A stretch of 64,000 nt of DNA from Sphingomonas sanxanigenens DSM 19645 = NX02 (GTDB lineage Bacteria; Pseudomonadota; Alphaproteobacteria; Sphingomonadales; Sphingomonadaceae), in NCBI RefSeq assembly GCF_000512205.2, contig NZ_CP006644.1:3900520-3964519 (forward strand). The letters are read 5' to 3'. Positions within the stretch are counted from its first letter, which is position 1. Each line of letters begins with the position of its first letter. This document shows positions 42,263 through 51,051 of the stretch, piece after piece. The notes beneath the pieces were generated by a model. It was not told the origin of the DNA. It made no database searches and saw nothing but the letters and a program-made list of their open reading frames with translations. The position numbers and the translations under genes are program-made.

Positions 42263-44245
42263 ATGCATTTTCTTCGGAAGCTGATGTTCGTACTGGCGGC
42301 GTTCGCCGCCGCTCCGCTGGCCGCGCAGGGGCCAGCCACACCGCCCTCCGCCACGGCAACCGAAAGCGTAGTGCCACCACCCGCGCCGCCTGCCGGCGGG
42401 CACGCGCTCACCCCCGCGGATCTCGAGGCTTGGCTCGACGGCTTCATGACCTACGCGCTGCAGCGCGCGCAGATTCCGGGCGCGGTCGTCGTCGTCGTGC
42501 GTGGCGATGGGCCGGTGCTGCAGAAAGGCTATGGCTATGCCGATCTCGCAGCTCGCAAGCCCGTCTCACCCGAGACAACGCTTTTCCGGCCAGGATCGAT
42601 TTCGAAGCTCTTCACCTGGACGGCGGTTATGCAGCAGGTGCAGGCCGGCAAGCTCGACCTCGACGCCGACGTGAACCGCTATCTCGACTTCAAGATCCCG
42701 CCCTATCAGGGCAAGCCGATCACGTTGCGCAACATCATGACGCATACCGCGGGCTTCGAGGAATCGATCCGCTATCTGATCAGCAGCGATCCCAACGCGG
42801 CGATGCCGCTGAAGACGCTGATGCCGCTGGCGCTGCCCGAGCGCGTGTTCGCGCCCGGCACCACCCCGGCCTATTCCAACTATGCCACGGCCCTTGCCGG
42901 CTATATCGTCGAGCGCGTCAGCGGCGAGCCCTTCGACGCCTATATCGAGCGCCACATCTTCGCGCCGGTCGGCATGCGACATGCCAGCTTCCGCCAGCCG
43001 CTGCCGGCGTCGCTGCGGCCCTTGATGTCGAACGGCTATGCCACGTTGGCGGACAAGCCCAGGCCGTTCGAAATCGTCTTGCCCGCCCCCGCCGGCAGCC
43101 TTTCCGCCTCGGGCGCGGACATGGGGCGCTTCATGATCGCGCATCTCAACGACGGCGGTCCGCTGCTCAGCCCGGCGACCACCAGGCTGATGCACGACTA
43201 TCGCGCACCCGGCGTCGGCCCACTCAACACGATGGCGCTGGGCTTCTACGAACAATGGGTCAACGGCCGCCGCGCGATCGCGCATGGCGGAGATACCGAG
43301 TGGTTCCACTCCGATCTCTGGCTGTTCCCGGACGCCGATATCGGCCTCTATGTCTCGCTTAACAGCGTCGGCAAGGACGGCGCGGCGCATGCGATCCGCA
43401 ACGGGCTGTTCCATCAGTTCGCAGACCGTTACCTGCCTGCCACCGGCCGCCCCGACACGCGTGTGGTCGACGCCGAGACGGCACGCCGGCACGCGGCGAT
43501 GCTCGCCGGCCATTATGTCAGCAGCCGCGGCTCGTTCACCAATTTCATGAGCGTGCTCGGCCTGCTCGGGCAGCCGGAGGTGGTGGTGGGCGCCGACGGC
43601 AAGATCGCCATGCCCGGCCTCGACGGCCTCAGCGCCGGCGCACGCGACTGGGTGGAGGTTGCGCCCTTCGTCTGGCGCGACACCGGCACCGGCGAACGCC
43701 TTGCCGCCGAGGTCAGGGATGGCCGCGTCGTGCGCATGAGCCTCGATGCCGGATCGCCCTTCATGGTGTTCGAGCCGGCAAGCCCAGGGGTGAACAGCGC
43801 GTGGCTCAGCCCGGCGCTGGCCACCGCCTTGCTCCTGGTCCTGATCGCCGCGATCGGCTGGCCGGTTCGCGCGCTGGTCCGCCGGAATTTCGGCGCGACC
43901 TTCCCGCTGGCCGGTCGCAGCCTGCGCGCCTGGCGCCTGTCGCGCCTGTTCTGCTGGCTGGTCATCGCGGCGGTCGCGGGCTGGATCGCGCTGGTGATGA
44001 TCTTCACCGCCGATATCGGCGCGGTCGGTGGTCCGCTCGACGGGCTGATCCACCTGCTGCGGGTGCTGACCCCGATCTCGACGCTGGGCCTGCTCGTTAC
44101 CACGGCCTGGCATCTCTGGCTGACCTTCAGGGACAAGCGGTCCTGGACGATGAAGCTGGGTGCGGCGCTACTACTGCTCGCCGCGCTGGTGCTGGTGTGG
44201 GTCACCCTGCGCTTCCACCTCTATGGCTTCGGGATGGTCTACTGA
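42263..44245 (+). CDS. Exported serine hydrolase (S12) with C-terminal membrane domain
   Basis: The ATG at 42263 follows AAGGGGG and gives 660 residues. A signal peptide (about 1-21) precedes the S12 domain with SISK at 112-115, YSN at 204-206 and HGGDTEWFHS late in the domain. A linker domain (about 400-500) is followed by four hydrophobic segments (about 510-535, 565-585, 600-620, 635-655). The catalytic domain thus faces the periplasm, tethered by C-terminal helices. Relatives include D-aminopeptidases, D,D-peptidases and esterases. The stop overlaps the epimerase start (TGATG), which ties this enzyme to D-residue metabolism. A longer open frame upstream is antisense to the regulator gene. 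Confidence 0.92.
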   Translation: MHFLRKLMFVLAAFAAAPLAAQGPATPPSATATESVVPPPAPPAGGHALTPADLEAWLDGFMTYALQRAQIPGAVVVVVRGDGPVLQKGYGYADLAARKPVSPETTLFRPGSISKLFTWTAVMQQVQAGKLDLDADVNRYLDFKIPPYQGKPITLRNIMTHTAGFEESIRYLISSDPNAAMPLKTLMPLALPERVFAPGTTPAYSNYATALAGYIVERVSGEPFDAYIERHIFAPVGMRHASFRQPLPASLRPLMSNGYATLADKPRPFEIVLPAPAGSLSASGADMGRFMIAHLNDGGPLLSPATTRLMHDYRAPGVGPLNTMALGFYEQWVNGRRAIAHGGDTEWFHSDLWLFPDADIGLYVSLNSVGKDGAAHAIRNGLFHQFADRYLPATGRPDTRVVDAETARRHAAMLAGHYVSSRGSFTNFMSVLGLLGQPEVVVGADGKIAMPGLDGLSAGARDWVEVAPFVWRDTGTGERLAAEVRDGRVVRMSLDAGSPFMVFEPASPGVNSAWLSPALATALLLVLIAAIGWPVRALVRRNFGATFPLAGRSLRAWRLSRLFCWLVIAAVAGWIALVMIFTADIGAVGGPLDGLIHLLRVLTPISTLGLLVTTAWHLWLTFRDKRSWTMKLGAALLLLAALVLVWVTLRFHLYGFGMVY

Positions 44246-45255
44246 TGGCAGCACCGTCCAATGGGGGACTGGCGCTCAGCCTCGCGGTCGAGCGCTTCCC
44301 CTACCACCGCCCGTTCCGCATCTCCGGCCATGTCTTCACCGAGACCGCGCTGCTCGTCGCCGAACTGTCGGACGGCGCGCATCGCGGCCGCGGCGAGGGT
44401 GCCGGCGTCTATTACCTTGGCGACGATATCGGCCATATGCTCGACGAAGCGGAGCGCGTGCGGCCCGCGATCGAGGCCGGGGCGACGCGGGCCGAGTTGC
44501 AGCGCCTCCTGCCGCCCGGCGGCGCCCGCAACGCGATCGATTGCGCCTTCTGGGAGCTTGAGGCCCAGCGGGCGGGCCGGCCGGTGTGGCAGCTCGCCGG
44601 GCTTGAGGCGCCGCGGCCCTTGCCATCGACGCTGACATTGGGCGCCGACGCGCCGGCAGCGATGGCGGAGGCCGCGCTGGCGATCGACCGGGCCGCGCCG
44701 ATCAAGGTCAAGCTCACCGGCGATGTCGACGAGGATCTGGCGCGCATCGCCGCGATCCGCGCCGCGCGGCCGGACGCGTGGATCGGCGTCGATGCCAATC
44801 AGAGCTATAATCTGCAAACGCTGCCGCGCCTGATGCCTGGATTGCTCGGGGCAAAAGTCGCGCAGCTCGAGCAGCCGCTCGCGCGCGGCCGCGAGGCCGA
44901 TCTCGACGGGTTGGAACGGCCGCTCCCCTTCGTCGCCGACGAAAGCGCGCTCTCGCTCGGCGACACGGAGGCGCTGGTCGGGCGGTTCGACGCGGTCAAC
45001 ATCAAGCTCGACAAATGCGGGGGGCTGACCGAGGGGCTCGCGATCGCCCGGCAGGCGCGCGCGCTGGGGCTGGACGTGATGGTCGGCAACATGATGGGCA
45101 GCAGCCTGTCGATGGCGCCCTCCTATCTGGTCGGCCAGCTCTGCGACATCGTCGACCTCGACGGTCCGACCTTCCTCGCGCGTGATCGCCATCCTGGCGT
45201 CGTTTACGAAAACGGCATGATTCATTGCCCGCAGGCAATTTGGGGCGCCGCATAA
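44245..45255 (+). CDS. dgcA: Enolase-superfamily epimerase: dipeptide epimerase or N-acetyl-D-glutamate racemase (DgcA-like)
   Basis: This 336-residue protein has the muconate-lactonising/AEE-type barrel motifs: KVK (154-156) with the catalytic Lys, the metal ligands in VDANQSY (Asp183), QLEQPL (Glu209) and ADES (Asp232), and the second Lys in NIKLDKCGG (254-257). The C-terminal GNMMGSSLSMAPSYL and DLDGPTFLARD fit dipeptide epimerases. Such enzymes invert L-Ala-D/L-Glu or related dipeptides. A close group racemises N-acetyl-D-glutamate and is encoded with a DUF1611 N-acetyltransferase (DgcN). A DUF1611 gene lies 3.6 kb downstream, so the Dgc role is plausible, and the neighbouring dipeptidases keep the dipeptide-epimerase option open. 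The gene symbol is tentative. Confidence 0.88.
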   Translation: MAAPSNGGLALSLAVERFPYHRPFRISGHVFTETALLVAELSDGAHRGRGEGAGVYYLGDDIGHMLDEAERVRPAIEAGATRAELQRLLPPGGARNAIDCAFWELEAQRAGRPVWQLAGLEAPRPLPSTLTLGADAPAAMAEAALAIDRAAPIKVKLTGDVDEDLARIAAIRAARPDAWIGVDANQSYNLQTLPRLMPGLLGAKVAQLEQPLARGREADLDGLERPLPFVADESALSLGDTEALVGRFDAVNIKLDKCGGLTEGLAIARQARALGLDVMVGNMMGSSLSMAPSYLVGQLCDIVDLDGPTFLARDRHPGVVYENGMIHCPQAIWGAA

Positions 45256-45274
45256 GATTCTTATCCTAATTGGG

Positions 45275-45300
45275 TTGACAGTTTTCCAATCAGGACATTA
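45275..45300 (+). promoter_or_regulatory. Promoter/operator copy 2 of the peptide-catabolism cluster
   Basis: TTGACA (45275-45280), one base, TTTTCCAATCAGGA (45282-45295) and ACATTA repeat the element at 42144-42170 almost exactly. It ends 37 nt before the dipeptidase start. It marks a second transcription start, for the unit running from the dipeptidase to the lipoprotein dipeptidase. The TCC-AATCA-GGA core is conserved. Confidence 0.7.
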
Positions 45301-45337
45301 GTCTTCGAAACGAAACAAAGCTGAAAGGGAATCCGGA

Positions 45338-46489
45338 ATGACCCAGTCATTCCCGATCACGCGCCGTGCGATCGTCGCTGGCGCGGTCGGCACGGCCTTG
45401 TCTGCGCCCCTGATCAACCGGGGGAGCTTCGCCTTCGCGGCGGCACCGGGCCGGACCTATTCCCGCCGGGCGGTGGATCTCGTCGCATCCTCGCTCGTCA
45501 TCGACATGCTGGCGCCGCTCAAGATCACCCTGGCGGACGATTATGTCGCGCACCGCCTGACCGATGCCGAGGCTGCCGCGTTCCGCACCAGCGGTATTAC
45601 CGGCTTTCACAACAGCTATGGCCTCGGCGGGCCCGACGCGCGGACCAAATCGCTGGAATATATGGCGGGCTGGCAGGGCTTTGCCGGGCGCAACAGCCAT
45701 GTCTTCACGTTGGTCGACACCGCCGAGGATCTCGATCGCGCCAAGCGCGACGGCAAGAGCGCGGTCATCATGGGGCTGCAGAACGCCGAGCATTTCGAGC
45801 GGATCGAGGATGTCGCGCTGTTCCGCAGGCTCGGCCTGCGCTGCGCGCAGCTGACCTACAACAGCCAGAACCGCATCGGATCGGGCTGCACCGATCGCGT
45901 CGATGGCGGCGTCAGCGATTATGGCGCGGCGATCATCGCCGAGATGGAAAAGCGGCATATGCTGATCGACCTCTCGCATTGCGGCGACCGCACCACGCTG
46001 GACGCCATCGCGCTGGCGAAGGGCCCGATCGCGATCACCCACAGCAATGCCCGCGCGCTGATCGCGCATCCGCGCGTCAAGACCGACGAGGCGATCAAGG
46101 CGCTCGCCGCCAAGGGCGGCGTGATGGGCATCACCGGCGTGCGCATGTTCGTGCGCCTGACCGATCCCACCAATGTCGGCCATATGGCCGACCATATCGA
46201 CCATGTCGCCAAGCTGACCGCCATCGAGCATGTCGGCATCGGATCGGATGCCGACCTCAACGGCTATGACGACATGGTGCCCGCCGAGTATGAAGCGCTC
46301 AAGAGCGCCTACAAGGGCAGCTACGCCTTCCGTGACCGGATCGACATCGATGGTTTCGACCATCCCGCCAAGGTCTTCGACCTGACCGAGGAACTGATCC
46401 GGCGCCGCTATTCCGATCGCAACATCGCAGCCGTGCTGGGTGGCAATTTTCGCCGCCTGCTCGGCCAAGCCTGGGGGACGCAATCATGA
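45338..46489 (+). CDS. Tat-exported M19 (renal/membrane dipeptidase) family protein lacking the first HxD metal pair
   Basis: The 383-residue protein begins with a twin-arginine signal (TRRAIVAGAVG). M19 motifs are visible: Glu in GLQNAEHF, His in DLSHCGD, His in ITHSNARAL, and Asp in GIGSDADLNG. The N-terminal metal ligands HxD, normally in DGHxD at the start of the barrel, are replaced by IDMLAPL. Zinc binding at one site is therefore altered, as in some known M19 subgroups. Classical members cleave dipeptides, often with a D-residue at the C-terminus. The stop overlaps the TonB receptor start (ATGA), and the gene opens the second transcription unit of the cluster. Activity may be changed from the classical type. 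Confidence 0.9.
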   Translation: MTQSFPITRRAIVAGAVGTALSAPLINRGSFAFAAAPGRTYSRRAVDLVASSLVIDMLAPLKITLADDYVAHRLTDAEAAAFRTSGITGFHNSYGLGGPDARTKSLEYMAGWQGFAGRNSHVFTLVDTAEDLDRAKRDGKSAVIMGLQNAEHFERIEDVALFRRLGLRCAQLTYNSQNRIGSGCTDRVDGGVSDYGAAIIAEMEKRHMLIDLSHCGDRTTLDAIALAKGPIAITHSNARALIAHPRVKTDEAIKALAAKGGVMGITGVRMFVRLTDPTNVGHMADHIDHVAKLTAIEHVGIGSDADLNGYDDMVPAEYEALKSAYKGSYAFRDRIDIDGFDHPAKVFDLTEELIRRRYSDRNIAAVLGGNFRRLLGQAWGTQS

Positions 46490-48801
46490 TGACGAAGCGG
46501 GGCCATTTCTTCGCGGCAAGCCTGATCGCGCTTGCCACAGCATCGCCGGCGATGGCGCAGGCTCCGGCGGGCGAGCCGCGCGAGGGCGACATCATCGTCA
46601 CCGCGCAGAAGCGCCAGCAGACCTTGCAGGAAATCCCGCAATCGATCTCGGTGGTCGGCGGCGAACAGCTCGACCGGCAGCAGGCGAAGGGCTTCGTCGA
46701 CTATGCCGCGCTGGTCCCCGGCCTCAGCCTGCAGCAGGCCAATCCCGGCGAGACGCGCATCGTGCTACGCGGCATCAACACCGGCGGCGCCAGCCCGACC
46801 GCGGCGGTCTATATCGACGACACGCCCTATGGCCCCAGCACCGGTCAGAGCAATGGTGCGACGCTGGCCGGTGACATCGACACGTTCGACATCGAGCGCG
46901 TGGAGGTGCTGCGCGGCCCGCAGGGCACTCTCTATGGCGCCAACTCGCTGGGCGGTCTCGTCAAGTTCGTCACCACCGAACCCAAGCTCGGCACGGTCGA
47001 GGGCAAGGTGCAGGCGGGCGCGGAAATCACCAGGGGCGGCGGCGAGGGCTGGAACGCCAATGGCGTGATCAACCTGCCGCTGGGCGACATGCTGGCGGTG
47101 CGCGTCAGCGGCTATTACCGCAAAGTCGGCGGCTTCATCGACACCGTCGGCATCGCGCGCAAGGATGCCAACGACTATGAAAGCTATGGTGGCCGCGCGT
47201 CGCTTCTGTTCGCTCCAACCGACGCGTTCTCCGTCCGCCTGACCGCGATCGCGCAGAACATCCGGTCCAACTCGCGCGCGAGCTTCGATGCCGATCCGAT
47301 GACGCTGGAACCGCTGGCGACCGATCCCAACACCGGCGCATCCACCGCGGGCCGGATGACCCGTTCCGAATTCTATCCCGAGCAGAACAACGTCGATTAC
47401 CGGCTGTACAACGGCACGATCGGATGGGATTTCGGCCCCGCCACGCTGACCTCGGTCACCAGCTACGGCACGCTCGACCAGAACGAGGTCTATGATGCGA
47501 GCTACCAGCTCCCGGGCATCGCCGACGCCATTTATGGCGGGCCCGGGGTGCCGCCGCTGGGCACCACCTTCCCCGCCTTTGCCGGGCAGAAGAAGTTCAC
47601 GCAGGAATTGCGGCTGCAATCGACCGACAGCGACCGTTTCGAATGGCTGATCGGCGGCTATTACACGCGCGAGAAGGGCCAGCTGTTCCAGCGTTACCTG
47701 CCCTTCGAGCTGGGCAGCGGCGCGGCGATCGATCCAGAACTGACCTTGCCCGCCGGCCCCGGCGGCGCGAACGTCACCTTTCCCAACTTCCTCAGCGCCG
47801 ACCTGAGCTCGCGCTATCGCGAATATGCCGGCTTCGGCAGCGTGACCTGGTATGTGTCCGACCGTTTCGACATCACCGCGGGCGGGCGCTACAGCCATAA
47901 CAGCCAGCGGACGCATCAGGTGCTCGATGGATCGCTGCTGTTCTTCTCTGGATCGACGGTGATCCCCGACATCGTGATGGGCGACTCTTCGGAGAATGTC
48001 TTCACCTGGTCGGTCGCGCCGCGCCTCGAGCTTTCGGACAATGCGGCGCTCTATGCGCGCGTCGCCAAAGGTTATCGCCCCGGCGGTCCCAATGTCGTAC
48101 CTCCCGGCGCGGGCGCCGGGTTCCCGACGCAATATGCGGCCGATACGCTGGTCAGCTACGAAGCCGGCATCCGCGCGGAAACGCCCGATAACAGCTTCGC
48201 GATCGACGCCTCGGTCTATTATCTCGACTGGCGCGATATCCAGGTGCTGGTGGTCTACGACACCGCGATCGGCCCGGTCGGTGCCGACGGCAATGGCGAC
48301 AGCGCGACCAGCAAGGGCGCCGAGGTGACCGCGACGTTGCGGCCGGTGCGCGGCCTGAGCGTGGTGCTCGCCGGCGCCTATAACGATGCCAAGCTGGACG
48401 AGGATCTGCCCGAGGGCAACGGCGGTTTCGAAGGGGACAGGCTGCCCTACGCGCCCAAATGGACGGTCAACCTGTCCGCCGACTATGAATGGGCGCTGGG
48501 CGGCAGCGCGACCGCCTTCGTCGGCGGCAGCGTGCGGATGCTGAGCGACCAGGTCACCGACTTCGACGACAATTACCAGACGACCTTCGGCCGCCGCCTG
48601 ACCATCGACAGCTATGCCGTCGCAGATCTCCGCGCCGGCATCCAGTTCGACCGCTACACGCTGTCGGTCTACGCCAGGAACCTCACCGACAGCCGCGGGC
48701 TGACCAGCGCCGCGGGCTTCGGCACGCGGCCGGGCACCGCCGTGCTCGCATCGCCGATCCGGCCGCGGACGCTGGGCTTCACGCTCGGCGCCACTTTCTA
48801 A
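46486..48801 (+). CDS. TonB-dependent outer-membrane receptor, probably for peptides
   Basis: The 771-residue protein has a signal peptide (1-25, ending SPAMAQ), a TonB box near 35-43 (DIIVTAQKR), a plug domain with EIPQSISVV, VLRGPQGTLYGANSLGGLVKFVT (in parts) and a 22-strand-type barrel. The final GFTLGATF has the terminal aromatic residue needed for barrel assembly. It lacks an N-terminal STN signalling domain, so it is a transporter and not a transducer. It lies between two peptidase genes, overlapping the first by 4 nt, which suggests it imports the peptide or peptide-like substrate of this cluster. The ligand is inferred from context only. Confidence 0.93.
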   Translation: MMTKRGHFFAASLIALATASPAMAQAPAGEPREGDIIVTAQKRQQTLQEIPQSISVVGGEQLDRQQAKGFVDYAALVPGLSLQQANPGETRIVLRGINTGGASPTAAVYIDDTPYGPSTGQSNGATLAGDIDTFDIERVEVLRGPQGTLYGANSLGGLVKFVTTEPKLGTVEGKVQAGAEITRGGGEGWNANGVINLPLGDMLAVRVSGYYRKVGGFIDTVGIARKDANDYESYGGRASLLFAPTDAFSVRLTAIAQNIRSNSRASFDADPMTLEPLATDPNTGASTAGRMTRSEFYPEQNNVDYRLYNGTIGWDFGPATLTSVTSYGTLDQNEVYDASYQLPGIADAIYGGPGVPPLGTTFPAFAGQKKFTQELRLQSTDSDRFEWLIGGYYTREKGQLFQRYLPFELGSGAAIDPELTLPAGPGGANVTFPNFLSADLSSRYREYAGFGSVTWYVSDRFDITAGGRYSHNSQRTHQVLDGSLLFFSGSTVIPDIVMGDSSENVFTWSVAPRLELSDNAALYARVAKGYRPGGPNVVPPGAGAGFPTQYAADTLVSYEAGIRAETPDNSFAIDASVYYLDWRDIQVLVVYDTAIGPVGADGNGDSATSKGAEVTATLRPVRGLSVVLAGAYNDAKLDEDLPEGNGGFEGDRLPYAPKWTVNLSADYEWALGGSATAFVGGSVRMLSDQVTDFDDNYQTTFGRRLTIDSYAVADLRAGIQFDRYTLSVYARNLTDSRGLTSAAGFGTRPGTAVLASPIRPRTLGFTLGATF

Positions 48802-48817
48802 GTGCAGGAGTAAATCT

Positions 48818-49858
48818 ATGAATGCGCCGACAGGCCGTCTGGTCGAAAGCCTGACGCTGCCGCAGCCCTATCTGCTGTTCCTGGGCGACACCACCGAGGC
48901 CGGCTTCGCCAAGACCGCCTTCGGCCTCGCCGACTGGGCGCCGGACCGCTGCGTGGGCGAATGGGCGGCAGCGGGCTGCACCGTCACCACCGGCCTTCCC
49001 CTGCTCTCGCCGGCCGAGGCGAAGGCGGCGGGCGCGCGGTCGCTGGTGATCGGCGTCGCCAACCAGGGGGGCGTGATCGGCGAGAGTTGGATCGCGGTGC
49101 TGGTGGACGCGATGGAGGCCGGTCTCGACATCGTCAGCGGCCTTCACGCGCGGCTCGGCGCGGTTCCCGCGCTGGCGGAGGCGGCGAAGCGCACCGGCCG
49201 CCGGCTCATCGACATCCGCACCCCGCCCGCCGACATTCCCGTCGGCACCGGCCGCAAGCGCACCGGCAAGCGGCTGCTGACCGTCGGCACCGATTGCGCG
49301 CTCGGCAAGAAATATACCGCGCTGGCGCTGCACCGCGCCTTCGCCGCACGCGGGCTCGACGCCGATTTCCGCGCGACCGGCCAGACCGGCATCATGATCG
49401 CCGGCGGCGGCATGCCGATGGACGCGGTGGTCTCCGACTTCGAGGCAGGTGCCGCCGAGATGCTCAGCCCCGATGCACCCGACGATCATTGGGATCTGAT
49501 CGAGGGCCAGGGGTCGCTCTTCAACCCGGCCTATGCCGCAGTGTCGCTCGGCCTGCTGCATGGCAGCCAGCCGGACGTGTTCGTGGTGTGCCACGATCCC
49601 AGCCGCAGCGTGATCCTGGGACTGGAGGATTTCGCGCTGCCCAGCATCGAGGAGGTGATCGACCTCACCATCCGTCTGGGCCGCCGTACCAATCCCGCGA
49701 TCCGCTGCGTGGGGGTGAGCCTGAACACGTCGCGCTACAGCGCGGAGGCGGCCGAGGCGCTGATGGCGGCCGAGCGCGAACGGCTGGGGTTGCCGGTGGC
49801 GGATCCGATCCGTGGGGGACCGGGTTTCGCGGCTTTGGTCGAGAATTGTCTCGGATGA
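48818..49858 (+). CDS. dgcN: DUF1611 protein, probable D-glutamate N-acetyltransferase (DgcN-like)
   Basis: The 346-residue protein has an N-terminal Rossmann-like domain (about 1-145) and a C-terminal P-loop domain with GTDCALGKKYT (157-167), ATGQTGIMIAGGG, EGQGSLFNPAY and VVCHDPSR. These are the signatures of DUF1611. Family members described in D-glutamate catabolism (DgcN) N-acetylate D-glutamate so that the enolase-superfamily partner DgcA can racemise it; other DUF1611 members are uncharacterised. The partner epimerase is at 44245-45255 under a matching promoter. Assignment rests on family and pairing, not on active-site residues. It lies 17 nt after the receptor gene. Confidence 0.85.
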   Translation: MNAPTGRLVESLTLPQPYLLFLGDTTEAGFAKTAFGLADWAPDRCVGEWAAAGCTVTTGLPLLSPAEAKAAGARSLVIGVANQGGVIGESWIAVLVDAMEAGLDIVSGLHARLGAVPALAEAAKRTGRRLIDIRTPPADIPVGTGRKRTGKRLLTVGTDCALGKKYTALALHRAFAARGLDADFRATGQTGIMIAGGGMPMDAVVSDFEAGAAEMLSPDAPDDHWDLIEGQGSLFNPAYAAVSLGLLHGSQPDVFVVCHDPSRSVILGLEDFALPSIEEVIDLTIRLGRRTNPAIRCVGVSLNTSRYSAEAAEALMAAERERLGLPVADPIRGGPGFAALVENCLG

Positions 49859-49924
49859 GCACAAGGGTTCCGCACCTGCCCCTCTCTCCTCGGGGGAGAA
49901 GTTGGGGATCTCGGCCTGTTTTCG

Positions 49925-49940
49925 CCCCTCCCCTTCAGGG
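49925..49940. repeat. Single copy of the CCCCTCCCCTTCAGGG spacer repeat
   Basis: The 16-mer CCCCTCCCCTTCAGGG lies in the 95-nt gap between the DUF1611 and YkvI-like genes. It is identical to 60226-60241, part of the larger palindromic element in the tartrate region. Here the right arm is degenerate. It appears to belong to a dispersed extragenic repeat family. Confidence 0.6.
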
Positions 49941-49953
49941 CAGGCGCTAAAAA

Positions 49954-51051
49954 ATGGCCACCCGCTTCCAACGCTATCTCCTCCCCGGTTTCGCGCTGAA
50001 GGCGGTCATCATCGGCGGCGGCTATGCCACCGGCCGCGAACTCGCCGAATATTTCGTTCCCGCCGGCCCGTGGGGCGGGCTTGCCGCGATGCTGCTTGCA
50101 ACCGTCGCGTGGAGCCTGATCGCGGCGATCACCTTCGCGCTCGCCCGCGCGATGGACGCCTATGATTACCGCGCCTTCTTCCGGAAGCTGCTCGGTCCGG
50201 CCTGGGTGGCGTTCGAGGCCGCCTATCTGATCTTCGTCATCCTTATCCTCGCCGTGTTCGGCGCCGCCGCCGGGGCGATCGGTGCCGCGACCTTCGGCTG
50301 GCCGGCGGCAGCCGGATCGGTCCTGCTCGCCGTGGCGATCGTCGCGGTTACCGCCTGGGGCACCGGCGCGGTCGAGGAGATGTTCAAATATGTCTCGATC
50401 CTGCTCTACAGCGTCTACGCCCTGTTCCTGCTGCTCGCGCTGGCGACGTTCGGCGGGCTGATCGGCCAAGGGTTCGCGCAGGCGCCGCCGCCGCAGGGCA
50501 ACTGGATCGCGGACGGGCTGACCTACGCCAGCTACAACATCGTCGGCGCGGTCGTGATCCTGCCGGTGCTGCGCCACCTGACCAGCCGGCGCGATGCGAT
50601 CGTCGCCGGCATCATCGCGGGCCCGCTGGCGATGGCGCCGGCGATCCTGTTCTTCGTCGCGATGATGGCCTTCTATCCGGCGATCGGCGCGGAAACGCTG
50701 CCATCGGACTTCCTGCTGCGCCGGATGGGCGTGCCCGCCTTCCACATTCTGTTCCAGGTGATGATCTTCGCCGCCTTGCTCGAAAGCGGCGCCGGCGCGG
50801 TCCATGCGGTGAACGAGCGCATCTCTGGTGCGATCGAGAGCCGTGGCCGTCCCCCTATGGGTGCACGGCCACGCGCCATCATCGGCGCCGCCATCCTTGC
50901 AGGCTGCATGTTCGTTGCGGCACGCATCGGCCTCGTCGACCTCATCGCCAGCGGCTATCGCTTCCTCGCCTGGCTGTTCCTTGGCGTGTTCGTCGCGCCC
51001 CTGCTCACCATCGGCGTCTATAGCCTGCTCCGTACGGAGACTTCATCATGA
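49954..51051 (+). CDS. YkvI-like integral membrane transporter
   Basis: The 365-residue protein has about ten hydrophobic segments and no signal peptide. The first segment, GFALKAVIIGGGYATGRELAEYF (in parts), with a broken GGGYATGRE loop, is typical of YkvI-type members of the APC/LeuT-fold superfamily. The third block AFEAAYLIFVILILAVFGAAAGA and later SGAGAVHAVNERI also fit. By family these are probable amino-acid or small-carboxylate carriers of unknown specificity. Its place between DUF1611 and a serine hydrolase suggests that it moves the released amino acid (perhaps glutamate) or dipeptide over the inner membrane. The stop overlaps the next gene by 4 nt. Confidence 0.82.
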   Translation: MATRFQRYLLPGFALKAVIIGGGYATGRELAEYFVPAGPWGGLAAMLLATVAWSLIAAITFALARAMDAYDYRAFFRKLLGPAWVAFEAAYLIFVILILAVFGAAAGAIGAATFGWPAAAGSVLLAVAIVAVTAWGTGAVEEMFKYVSILLYSVYALFLLLALATFGGLIGQGFAQAPPPQGNWIADGLTYASYNIVGAVVILPVLRHLTSRRDAIVAGIIAGPLAMAPAILFFVAMMAFYPAIGAETLPSDFLLRRMGVPAFHILFQVMIFAALLESGAGAVHAVNERISGAIESRGRPPMGARPRAIIGAAILAGCMFVAARIGLVDLIASGYRFLAWLFLGVFVAPLLTIGVYSLLRTETSS

